A stretch of 6,194 nucleotides of DNA from Nonlabens sp. (GCA_030731685.1 JANQTO010000120.1:1-6194); one strand, 5' to 3'. Counted from the stretch's first letter, positions 1 to 6,194 are shown. Notes: generated by a model from the letters alone, not told the origin. Numbers and translations are program-made.

Positions 1-24
1 CAGCAACGAAATAAAAATACGCAT
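1..24 (-). CDS. Possible start of a leftward gene cut by the window edge (signal-peptide-like N-terminus)
   Basis: An ATG at 24-22 on the minus strand opens a frame that stays open to the edge and reads MRIFISLL. This basic-then-hydrophobic opening would suit a signal peptide or membrane anchor. An in-frame TAA lies 6 nt upstream of the ATG (33-31), so this would be the true start. The bases before it are A/T-rich, as is usual at starts in this group. Eight codons cannot establish a gene or a function. An open + strand frame (2-103, ending in TAA) covers the same bases and is a competing reading. Confidence 0.25.
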
Positions 25-149
25 GATTAATTATTTAAATAGTTCCGTAAGATATACCAGGCACGGTAAACTGCAAAACAAAATCACCGCCCTGAAGCGA
101 TAATTTATAAATAATAGTTATTTAGGAATATGTTTGATTGTGTGAAGTC

Positions 150-165
150 CGCTTTCGCGAAAGCG
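150..165. repeat. Perfect 16-bp palindrome CGCTTTCGCGAAAGCG
   Basis: The 16 bases equal their own reverse complement. They lie 8 nt past the antiporter stop codon, in non-coding DNA. A 14-base match occurs at 3006-3019 inside the ATPase gene, so this is a dispersed motif and not only a local hairpin. In RNA it could fold into a 6-bp stem with a CGCG loop and might slow transcription at the operon end. No T-run follows it on the minus strand, so it is not a canonical intrinsic terminator. I recall this motif as very frequent in Dokdonia-like flavobacteria, but that was not checked. Confidence 0.85.
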
Positions 166-173
166 TAAACTCT

Positions 174-1433
174 TTAATCCTCGAGTTTAGGAGCAGTCCA
201 ACTGCCCGTACCTACCGCATTTTTGTTTGCCTGCTTGAGTGCTTTATTACTGCGGTTTTTCTCGAAAATCATACCACCGGTCATAATTAAACTGGTTCCT
301 ATGATAATAAATAATAAAATTCCTGCTTCAAACTCTGGAATGATAACCTGTGCCGGGATAGCATAAAACAATAATACCGTTATCAATCCACGCGGTGCAA
401 CAAATACTTGCGGGAAGATATCTGGCCCTACAAAAATGCGCAAAATCACAAAACGTAATGCATAAATACTGAGCATGATAAGCGAGCTAATGAGCGCAAC
501 CTCATAATTAAACAGCGAACTGACTACGATGGTGATACCGAAAACAACAAAAAAGAACGTGCGCACAACAAAGGCAGTTTCGGCCGTGATGGTGTGGAGC
601 TCGTGGTAAATTTTGTGTGCCTTTTCATAATGTAAAAACTTGCTCAGCTTACCTTTAAAGAACAACTTCATGTTTGCAATAACAAGCCCAAAAATCAAGA
701 TAATAATAAGAGACGATAGGTGTAACTGCTTGCCTACGGCATAGAGCAATAATAGCACGGCGATAAGTAAAAACAGTTTTACGTTACTCTTGATACGTTG
801 AAAAATGAGGATAATGGCATAACTGGCTACCAGCGATATCACTACGGTCAGTACAAAATTACCAGCAAACCCTATGACACCACTACTTTCTGCAGGGTCC
901 AGTTGCGCAGTTAGGAAATAGAACATCATAATTCCCAAAATATCTGAGAACGTACTCTCATAAACGTGGAACTCACGTTTTTCCTTATTTAGTCCGTTCA
1001 CACTAGGTATAATAATCGCACTGGAAAGAATAGAGAGTGGCGTTGCATAAATCCATGCGCTTTGCCAGGTCATTTCTGGTATAAAATCATATAGAATCCA
1101 CGCCGCAAGCGCTGCAGAACCCACAAGACCTATAAGCGCTACAACGAGCGACTTAACGATGGGCATAATGCTTTCCTTTTTGAGTTCAAGTTCTAGCGCA
1201 GCTTCTAAAACAATCATTATCAAACCTATAATACCGAGAATTTCTAGAATAGGTCTAAAATCGATAAGCTTACTTTCTGAATACTTAATTGCATATTGCA
1301 GCCCCAAACCTAGGATAATGAGCAGTAATACAGACGGTATGTTTGTCTTTCTAGAAATAGAAAGAAAAAGAAATGAAATAATGATAATTGCCGATACCTC
1401 GATGATGAGGTTGTACGATGAAAAAACGTCCAT
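174..1433 (-). CDS. CPA-type cation:proton antiporter (NhaP-like, divergent)
   Basis: A 419-aa polytopic inner-membrane protein with roughly 12-13 hydrophobic segments between residues 8 and 390 and a hydrophilic C-terminal tail (about 391-419). The family exchanges Na+ or K+ for H+ and serves pH and cation homeostasis. The sequence ESTFSD at 159-164 aligns with the ESxxND motif of CPA1 exchangers, and APRGLITVLL (346-355) with the late RG-containing helix. The ion-site motifs are changed: S163-D164 replaces the usual Asn-Asp pair, and the helix at 130-145 has SSA where CPA1 proteins usually have TDP. D164 is kept, so transport remains plausible, but the ion and stoichiometry cannot be predicted. 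The length suits a transporter core without the large cytosolic regulatory domains of some homologues. It is the last gene of the operon. Its ATG lies 4 nt after the MscS-like stop, with no separate promoter visible. The class is fairly certain and the substrate is unknown. Confidence 0.85.
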   Translation of the reverse strand: MDVFSSYNLIIEVSAIIIISFLFLSISRKTNIPSVLLLIILGLGLQYAIKYSESKLIDFRPILEILGIIGLIMIVLEAALELELKKESIMPIVKSLVVALIGLVGSAALAAWILYDFIPEMTWQSAWIYATPLSILSSAIIIPSVNGLNKEKREFHVYESTFSDILGIMMFYFLTAQLDPAESSGVIGFAGNFVLTVVISLVASYAIILIFQRIKSNVKLFLLIAVLLLLYAVGKQLHLSSLIIILIFGLVIANMKLFFKGKLSKFLHYEKAHKIYHELHTITAETAFVVRTFFFVVFGITIVVSSLFNYEVALISSLIMLSIYALRFVILRIFVGPDIFPQVFVAPRGLITVLLFYAIPAQVIIPEFEAGILLFIIIGTSLIMTGGMIFEKNRSNKALKQANKNAVGTGSWTAPKLED

Positions 1434-1437
1434 AATA

Positions 1438-2136
1438 TTAATATTTTGAGACTATCTCGATTTGGTGTTGATTAAGGAAACTAAATAAGGTCTCTTGTGT
1501 GACCCCATCTTGTAGCGTAAAGTACAGCGTTCTTTTACCCGTATCCTCTACACCTTTTAACTCAGGAAGTGCCTCGTGTTTAATAAACGGAGTCTCAAAA
1601 AGTAAATCTATTATTTGCTCGCTTTTGAGACTCGACTCTATGATAACATTTGTTCTAGCGTTGTTATCTTCATTTGCCAGCGTTGTAAAGCCTTCCTTGT
1701 GTAAATGAAGGTAATTTATGAATCTACTTCCATTTGTACTCAAAAGCCAAATTCCCAGTGGCGTGAATTTTTTGATTTCACCTTTATAATCTGCAGTTTG
1801 AAGCCTCATTCCTATATACAAGACACCATTTAAATTGATAGCTAAACCATGCATTAAACTGCGGATAAAAGGAAACAAGATGACCGCGAGAAAAATAAGA
1901 AAACCGCCATGTAAGACATAATTAACCCTAATAAAGGTCAAAAGCAATAACATTGACGCTATTATTATAAAGGCAAATTTGAAGCGCTTATAATATGTAA
2001 CCACTTGCTGTCTCTTATCAGTACGCCTTATAAATTTAGGCAACAGCTTGCCCACTATTTCAACCGCTATCACTAATGCTAGCAATACGAGGCCGTACTG
2101 GGCAAATAACCACCACTCTGTTTGCATACTCGTCAT
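1438..2136 (-). CDS. Small MscS-like mechanosensitive channel family protein (divergent)
   Basis: A 232-aa protein with three hydrophobic segments near residues 10-33, 53-71 and 73-95, then a soluble part. The stretch after the third helix (about 97-147) has the pattern of the MscS beta domain: an LYIGMRL entry where MscS proteins have a GD-type strand, then KGEIKKFTPLGIWL, then STNGSRFINYLHLH in place of the usual DG...IPN. The region 160-232 alternates strands and helices like the MscS C-terminal alpha/beta domain. Three helices plus a beta domain plus an alpha/beta domain is the minimal MscS layout, and the protein is somewhat shorter than E. coli MscS (286 aa). The family forms heptameric inner-membrane pores that open under membrane tension. 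The IPN and GD hallmarks are not conserved, so the fold assignment is moderate and gating by tension is not shown. The start codon overlaps the ATPase stop (ATGA), which implies translational coupling. A second ATG three codons in (2127) is an alternative start. Confidence 0.65.
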   Translation of the reverse strand: MTSMQTEWWLFAQYGLVLLALVIAVEIVGKLLPKFIRRTDKRQQVVTYYKRFKFAFIIIASMLLLLTFIRVNYVLHGGFLIFLAVILFPFIRSLMHGLAINLNGVLYIGMRLQTADYKGEIKKFTPLGIWLLSTNGSRFINYLHLHKEGFTTLANEDNNARTNVIIESSLKSEQIIDLLFETPFIKHEALPELKGVEDTGKRTLYFTLQDGVTQETLFSFLNQHQIEIVSKY

Positions 2137-4511
2137 AGATTCATCTTTTTATTGAAAATACGTTCCAGTTCATGCACGATTACCGGGTTGACAAGCAATT
2201 GCCCCTCTAAATTGCGTATTAAAATTTTAACATTTATAAGCCTCTTTAACGACGCCTTGTACTTGTGGTCATATGCACTAGCCGTTATCCGTTTTAAAGA
2301 ACGTTCTGAAGTATTTTTATAAATAATAACTTGTTTTAAAATTGACAATTCTGTATCGTTAAAAAAGGATACAAACTCGTGATTGCTAGTTATAAATCGC
2401 ACCTGGTCCTCGCCTATGAGTTTCGTGTGAAAAGCCCAGGATTGTAGTACAGCTCCTATGTTGTTATCCAGCTGCCTAGCTATATGGAGAATTTTTTTCT
2501 CCATTTGAGATTTACCTAAGGTTTCACCGTCCTCATTTGTAAGCGCTTTGTGAGACGTCTCATGTCTTACGGAAACCGCTTTTAGAATTTCCTTGTTGTT
2601 ACTTCTAGACATATCTAGAATACACGCAAAACGGTCATCAAAATCAAATCTATTATTTAGATGTTTCCTGAACATACTAGAACAGGCAACAACTACAAAA
2701 ACATCCTGACTCTCCTCTTCAATAAAACGCAACAGTAATCTCACGTTAGCCACAATATTGTTTTCATGGTCTTGCCACGATTCAAGATTGTCTATGCATA
2801 GCACAGGCCTGGACCTATGTATCTGACTGCTTTTTTTAATGTGATCTAAGGCAGTTCCTAGATTTGCAGTCGTAATGAATTTCCTACCGTCTATGGTTAA
2901 CGAGCTATAAGGTTGTAGGTGAATCACTTGATTCTTAATGGTTCTCTTAACAGTTTGCTGCATGAATGTAGATTTACCACTGCTGGTTCCTCCTGTTATG
3001 AGTACCGCTTTCGCGAAAGTAGCGTTCCACTCCTCTACTGCTCTTACAAATTCCTTCTCTTCTTCCTTACGAACAACGTAAAATAAGTCACCTATAAAGT
3101 TGCGATTCATAAAAAGGGAATCGTAGTGACCTAACTCCGTAAATCGCATACGGTCTGAGATGCACATCGTCGTTTCCTGTAATGCACTTCGGTTGCTTAC
3201 ATAGGTGTTTTCCTTATACCAAGACCTCACCATTTTGAGAACTCTCCTAATTCTGATTAGTAAGTTACTTATGAAGTCTTTTTGGGACTTTTCAATAGTA
3301 GTTTGTATGGGTACATTTAAAAAATTCTCTTGGGTATAAAAAGCTCCTACATGGAGTTCTTGATCTAGTTTACCTTCAATCCCATTCTTGATTTGTAATG
3401 AAAGTTCTGACGCAGCGGTTAGTTCTTCGTCAATAATATTAAATACCCTACTCAACTCGAAAACAGGATTTTCCTTGTTTAGGTTGAGCAACTTTGCAAG
3501 GCTGTTTAACCTAAGGTGTACCTTGAGCTTCAGGTTTTCTTCAATAGCATACAAGTCTGCAAGTAGCGGATATATCTCGTAGTCTAACCATTTTTGAACC
3601 GTTCTGGATAATTGTAACTCTCGAACCTGCAGCGTACCGCCATAACTATCTACTGGTAGCTCTTCTAACTCAAGTTGTGAAACAATAGCTCGTATATCTT
3701 CATTGAGCTGGGAACTGCGCTGTACATTACCCATTTGATTACCACGTTCTAAGGCTTGCTCAATACCATAGTCTCCATTTAATAATTCTGATGCGGCAAT
3801 TTTATCACTTACAGACTTAACGGTATCCTTGTAATGAGTTAACAAACTTTGAAATTGAGCATCTATGCTATGGAGTGCTTTTTTTAAAGCAGTAAAATAG
3901 TCGTGATTTTTGAGAACACTGATTTGCGAACTCATTATAAAGTCCATTTGTTCTGTCAGCTCTATTAATTGCCGACTGTACGACGGCCAAGGGCTGGTCA
4001 TATTACTCATCGCACGATGAATGAACTTTATCTTATTTTTTTTATTACTAAGGCTTCTTTCCTCACTACGAAGATTTTCTAAGGCAGTTGAGATTGCTCT
4101 TGAAAGTATTTCCTGCGAGTCCTTTAAATGCTTTACAAGCTTCTCCTGTGAATAATTGTAATCCTGCTCATAAACAACGTTTTTAGTCAATTCTAAAAGA
4201 ACATCCCTGTGTAAAATCGCTAAATTCTTAATATAATCTGCACTTGTATAAACTACTAGATAGGTTTGATGAAGTTCCGTTTCGCTCATAGAGCTTAACT
4301 CTTTATTCTCAAGAGTATTACCCATTTTCTCAAACGCAGCAATGATATGAACCGAAAAAAAATCGACTATCAAATGCTCTAAGTCTGATCTACTTTGTTC
4401 CTGATTTAATTTTACCCTGTAAGCCTCTAGTTGCTCGATAAAAAGCTCAAAAGAAGTTCTAGGCTGTTCAACGGGTACATCGATAATTTCTGTAGGGTCA
4501 GTTTCTTCCAT
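2133..4511 (-). CDS. Large P-loop ATPase with helical N-terminal region and C-terminal winged-helix-like domain
   Basis: A 792-aa protein with no clear membrane segment, so probably cytoplasmic. Residues 1 to about 480 are acidic at the start and then mainly helical, with coiled-coil-like stretches near 120-165 and 265-345; I recognise no named domain there. The ATPase core follows: Walker A GGTSSGKS at 507-514 (K513), a Walker B-like strand VLCIDNLE at 570-577 (D574, followed by Asn where many AAA+ proteins have Glu), and a sensor-1-like strand VFVVVACSS at 604-612. The Arg-rich stretch 615-636 may hold finger residues. Residues 720-792 look like a winged helix (TELSILKQVI, SLKRLINVKIL, LLVNPVIVHEL). 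The order core then winged helix recalls AAA_16 or STAND-type switch ATPases. The ATG at 4511 is the first in frame after an upstream TAG at 4556-4554 and lies 7 nt from a strong promoter motif. The gene is first in the operon and overlaps the MscS-like gene by 4 nt. ATP binding is well supported. The target is unknown; control of the two downstream membrane proteins is an inference from position. Confidence 0.85.
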   Translation of the reverse strand: MEETDPTEIIDVPVEQPRTSFELFIEQLEAYRVKLNQEQSRSDLEHLIVDFFSVHIIAAFEKMGNTLENKELSSMSETELHQTYLVVYTSADYIKNLAILHRDVLLELTKNVVYEQDYNYSQEKLVKHLKDSQEILSRAISTALENLRSEERSLSNKKNKIKFIHRAMSNMTSPWPSYSRQLIELTEQMDFIMSSQISVLKNHDYFTALKKALHSIDAQFQSLLTHYKDTVKSVSDKIAASELLNGDYGIEQALERGNQMGNVQRSSQLNEDIRAIVSQLELEELPVDSYGGTLQVRELQLSRTVQKWLDYEIYPLLADLYAIEENLKLKVHLRLNSLAKLLNLNKENPVFELSRVFNIIDEELTAASELSLQIKNGIEGKLDQELHVGAFYTQENFLNVPIQTTIEKSQKDFISNLLIRIRRVLKMVRSWYKENTYVSNRSALQETTMCISDRMRFTELGHYDSLFMNRNFIGDLFYVVRKEEEKEFVRAVEEWNATFAKAVLITGGTSSGKSTFMQQTVKRTIKNQVIHLQPYSSLTIDGRKFITTANLGTALDHIKKSSQIHRSRPVLCIDNLESWQDHENNIVANVRLLLRFIEEESQDVFVVVACSSMFRKHLNNRFDFDDRFACILDMSRSNNKEILKAVSVRHETSHKALTNEDGETLGKSQMEKKILHIARQLDNNIGAVLQSWAFHTKLIGEDQVRFITSNHEFVSFFNDTELSILKQVIIYKNTSERSLKRITASAYDHKYKASLKRLINVKILIRNLEGQLLVNPVIVHELERIFNKKMNL
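3006..3019. repeat. Second copy of the GCTTTCGCGAAAG palindrome, inside the ATPase gene
   Basis: The bases CGCTTTCGCGAAAG match 14 of the 16 bases of the palindrome at 150-165. The self-complementary core here is 12 bp (3008-3019). Read in the ATPase frame with the adjoining base, it encodes T498-F-A-K-A502 (ACT TTC GCG AAA GCG), directly before the Walker A strand. Coding and non-coding copies in one short window suggest a genome-wide motif that proteins tolerate as an FAKA-like peptide. Confidence 0.8.
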
Positions 4512-4518
4512 AAAGTAG

Positions 4519-4553
4519 CAAAAGTAATAGAGCCAACCAACGTGAATGACAAA
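4519..4553 (-). promoter_or_regulatory. Promoter of the ATPase-channel-antiporter operon (Bacteroidota type)
   Basis: On the minus strand, TACTTTTG at 4526-4519 matches the TAnnTTTG -7 element exactly. TTTG at 4553-4550 can serve as the -33 element, with a 23-nt spacer at the upper end of the accepted range. The -7 element ends only 7 nt before the ATG at 4511, so transcription would start about 2-5 nt before the start codon and give an almost leaderless mRNA. No other gene start lies near it on this strand. Confidence 0.65.
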
Positions 4554-4719
4554 CTATCAATCAGTGAATTTACTACAATTATAGTACATAGTAAAAAAAG
4601 GTTTTGTTAAGAGGCCTTTTTCAAATCACACACACGTGGCGATACAACGCGATTTTACATTATAAAACACTGAATTTCAAACGCATTATATTGGCTCTAC
4701 GACACTATTAAAAAACGTG

Positions 4720-4727
4720 TACTTTTG
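4720..4727 (+). promoter_or_regulatory. -7 promoter element of the patatin gene
   Basis: TACTTTTG matches TAnnTTTG exactly and is identical to the element of the divergent operon. It ends 22 nt before the ATG at 4750, which leaves a leader of roughly 15-18 nt that is A/T-rich with no Shine-Dalgarno motif. The best upstream TTG (4691-4693) is 26 nt away, longer than the usual 17-23 nt, so the -33 element is weak or missing. Confidence 0.6.
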
Positions 4728-4749
4728 ACATACTAATAAAATAGAATTC

Positions 4750-5511
4750 ATGAAAATAGGACTTGCACTTTCGGGTGGTGGAGCAAAAGGCATTGTCCAT
4801 GCTGGAGTTATTAAAGCAATATTAGAAAGAGATATAACTATTTCCAAAATATCTGGAACTAGTGCTGGCGCTTTAATAGGTGCCCTTTTTGCCGCGGGAA
4901 TTCAAGTTGAAGAGATGCTCCATTTTTTCCAAAAATCAAATTTATTCCATCCACGTAAGTATGCCTTCAACCAAGCTGGTTTTATTAAAAGTTCGCTTTT
5001 TGCAACCCAAATAAGCGCTATTATTCCGCAAGACACCTTTGAATCTTTAAGTATACCATTGAGTATCACCGCAACAGATGTACTTCGTGTGAAAAGTGTG
5101 GTGTTCGATTCTGGCCCGTTATATGAACCACTGCTAGCAAGTGCGGCATTTCCTGGTATTTTTACACCAGTAACCATCGAGGGAAACACCTACATTGACG
5201 GCGGCGTAATGAACAATTTTCCAACTGACCTTCTAAGCGATTGTGACCTCATCATAGGAAGTTACGCAAATAAAGTAGGGCCACTTGCAGACAAAAAACT
5301 GAAGCGCTCTTACGATATTGCGAGTAGAGCATTTTCCATCAATCAGTTTTCTAAAGACAGTCCTAAATTTGACTTGTGCGATGTACTCATAATGCCTAGC
5401 CATTTGCAGGATTATGGTTTATTTAGTTTTAAAGGCTTGGAGAAAATTTTTCAAATGGGTTATGACAGCGCCTCAAAAAAACTAGACGCTTCACCTCATT
5501 TCAAAATATGA
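4750..5511 (+). CDS. Patatin-like phospholipase (RssA-type, bacterial)
   Basis: A 253-aa serine lipid acyl hydrolase with all patatin landmarks. The oxyanion-hole loop SGGGAKG is at 8-14. The nucleophile elbow GTSAG is at 36-40, giving S38. The block ASAAFPGIFTPV is at 130-141, and DGG at 150-152 gives D150 of the Ser-Asp dyad. The family cleaves fatty acyl chains from phospholipids or other lipids. There is no signal peptide or membrane segment, so it should act in the cytoplasm or on the inner face of the membrane. The length is typical of short single-domain bacterial members, and there is no outer-membrane barrel domain like that of PlpD-type proteins. An in-frame TGA 24 nt upstream and no other ATG fix the start. 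It is transcribed alone, away from the ATPase operon, and ends just before a shared terminator. The enzyme class is firm; the natural substrate is not known. Confidence 0.93.
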   Translation: MKIGLALSGGGAKGIVHAGVIKAILERDITISKISGTSAGALIGALFAAGIQVEEMLHFFQKSNLFHPRKYAFNQAGFIKSSLFATQISAIIPQDTFESLSIPLSITATDVLRVKSVVFDSGPLYEPLLASAAFPGIFTPVTIEGNTYIDGGVMNNFPTDLLSDCDLIIGSYANKVGPLADKKLKRSYDIASRAFSINQFSKDSPKFDLCDVLIMPSHLQDYGLFSFKGLEKIFQMGYDSASKKLDASPHFKI

Positions 5512-5514
5512 CAC

Positions 5515-5544
5515 AAAAAAAGGCACTCGATTAAGAATGCCTTT
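5515..5544. terminator. Bidirectional intrinsic terminator between the patatin and carbonic anhydrase genes
   Basis: AAAGGCACTC (5519-5528) pairs with GAATGCCTTT (5535-5544) around a GATTAA loop, with one C-A mismatch. On the minus strand the stem runs into seven T residues (complement of A5515-A5521), a strong terminator for the carbonic anhydrase gene, which stops about 20 nt upstream. On the plus strand only TTT follows the GC core, so termination of the patatin gene, whose stop is 3 nt before the A-run, is probably weaker. Confidence 0.8.
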
Positions 5545-5563
5545 ACAATGGATTAGCTCTGGT

Positions 5564-6193
5564 TTAGTCAACCAGTGTAACCTCGCCTGTACTCAAATCA
5601 TACATTGCTCCTACAAGCTTAATTTCTCCTTTTTTCTCCATTTGAGCGAGGATAGCACTACGCTCACGAATGTTTTCTAAGGAACGCTCCACGTTTCTAT
5701 GGGAAACCGCATCTACAAACTCAAGGTTTGAAGAATTACGTAAAGACTCGTCCTTAGGCTCCTTAGTTTCATAAACTGCTGGTTCTATTTTATTCACAAG
5801 ATTTGTTAAGTGCCCCATTCTTACGTGGTCACATGCACCTTTTATTGCTCCACAACTAGTGTGTCCTAAAACCATGATAAGCTTTGTTCCTGCAAGTTTT
5901 GAAGCAAACTCCATGCTTCCTAAAATATCTTCATTAATGAAATTGCCAGCAATTCTTATGCTGAATATATCACCAAGACCTTGGTCAAAAATAAGTTCAG
6001 CAGACACTCGTGAATCTATGCAGCTTAAAATAGTTGCAAAAGGAAATTGTCCTTCACTAGTTTCATTAACCTGCTCTAATAAATTTCTATGTGCTTTTAA
6101 ATTATTGACAAACCTGTCATTACCTTCTACTAAGTACTGCAACGCCTTTTCAGGCGTCATAGTTTCTTGTGTTTCTCTAGTATGTGCTTTCAT
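5564..6193 (-). CDS. Beta-class carbonic anhydrase
   Basis: A 209-aa zinc enzyme that interconverts CO2 and bicarbonate. The beta-class motif CIDSR is at 58-62, giving Zn ligand C58 and the D60-R62 dyad. HTSC at 111-114 gives Zn ligands H111 and C114. The strand-loop GLGDIFSIRIAGN (72-84) and GSMEFA (92-97) are also typical. All catalytic residues are present and the length is normal, so it should be active; the family works as dimers or tetramers in the cytoplasm. The start MKAHTRETQ fits the usual N-terminus of flavobacterial homologues; M12 is a less likely later start. The ATG is one base from the window end, so its promoter and upstream neighbour are not visible. It converges on the patatin gene and shares the terminator between them. 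No link to that gene's function is implied. Confidence 0.95.
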   Translation of the reverse strand: MKAHTRETQETMTPEKALQYLVEGNDRFVNNLKAHRNLLEQVNETSEGQFPFATILSCIDSRVSAELIFDQGLGDIFSIRIAGNFINEDILGSMEFASKLAGTKLIMVLGHTSCGAIKGACDHVRMGHLTNLVNKIEPAVYETKEPKDESLRNSSNLEFVDAVSHRNVERSLENIRERSAILAQMEKKGEIKLVGAMYDLSTGEVTLVD

Positions 6194-6194
6194 A

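Noticed and set aside
150..165. Palindrome as the intrinsic terminator of the operon
   Set aside because: No T-run follows on the minus strand, and a near copy lies within a coding region, so termination is not its main explanation.
1159..1449. Rightward open frame of 96 codons antisense to the antiporter gene
   Set aside because: It lies almost wholly opposite a well-supported membrane protein gene. Its Ser/Ile-rich product matches no family I know, and there is no promoter motif before it.
2122..3582. Short rightward open frames at 2122-2322 and 3388-3582 within the ATPase region
   Set aside because: Both are antisense to the long ATPase frame, have low-complexity Ser/Leu-rich translations and show no start signals.
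174..4511. The operon as a phage-defence system
   Set aside because: A switch-type ATPase with membrane partners is reminiscent of such systems, but there is no recognised defence domain, no mobile-element context and no neighbouring defence gene in view.
4595..4621. Hairpin AAAAAGG ... CCTTTTT in the divergent intergenic region, as a terminator
   Set aside because: The stem has only two G-C pairs and a 13-nt loop, and no rightward gene ends before it. It is more likely a chance A/T-rich match.
4633..4638. CACGTG palindrome as an operator between the divergent promoters
   Set aside because: A six-base palindrome is expected by chance and is not paired with a second site; no regulator is encoded nearby.
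4902..5189. Leftward open frame of 95 codons antisense to the patatin gene
   Set aside because: It mirrors the coding pattern of the patatin gene, which has all catalytic motifs; no independent evidence of coding.

Overview
The window looks like chromosomal DNA from a marine member of the Flavobacteriaceae (Bacteroidota). Four things point there. The DNA is AT-rich (by eye). Gene starts have no Shine-Dalgarno motif but have A/T-rich leaders. Both divergent genes at 4511 and 4750 have a perfect copy of the Bacteroidota -7 promoter element TAnnTTTG (TACTTTTG in each case). A GCTTTCGCGAAAG palindrome occurs twice, which I associate from memory with genomes such as Dokdonia and its relatives; I could not check this. 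The carbonic anhydrase also reads like the common Flavobacteriaceae form. No mobile element, CRISPR array, tRNA or rRNA is visible.

Layout: (i) 1-173 is a mostly non-coding left flank. It holds a perfect 16-bp palindrome just past the antiporter stop, and possibly the first eight codons of a leftward gene that runs off the edge. (ii) 174-4511 is a tight leftward three-gene operon. In order of transcription it encodes a 792-aa P-loop ATPase with a long helical N-terminal region and a winged-helix-like C-terminus, a 232-aa MscS-like membrane protein that starts inside the ATPase stop (ATGA overlap), and a 419-aa CPA-type cation:proton antiporter that starts 4 nt after the MscS-like stop. (iii) 4512-4749 is a divergent promoter region. 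(iv) 4750-5511 is a rightward patatin-like phospholipase. (v) 5512-5563 holds a bidirectional terminator shared by the patatin gene and the converging gene. (vi) 5564-6193 is a leftward beta-class carbonic anhydrase, complete but starting one base from the window end, so its promoter is outside.

The most interesting part is the operon. A soluble ATPase with a sensor or switch architecture is translationally coupled to a reduced MscS-like channel core, and that is followed by a proton antiporter whose two usual ion-site motifs are altered. The arrangement suggests one ion- or osmotic-homeostasis module in which the ATPase controls one or both membrane proteins. This is inferred from gene order and domain content and has no experimental support here. 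The patatin and carbonic anhydrase genes look like ordinary housekeeping or accessory enzymes in separate transcription units.
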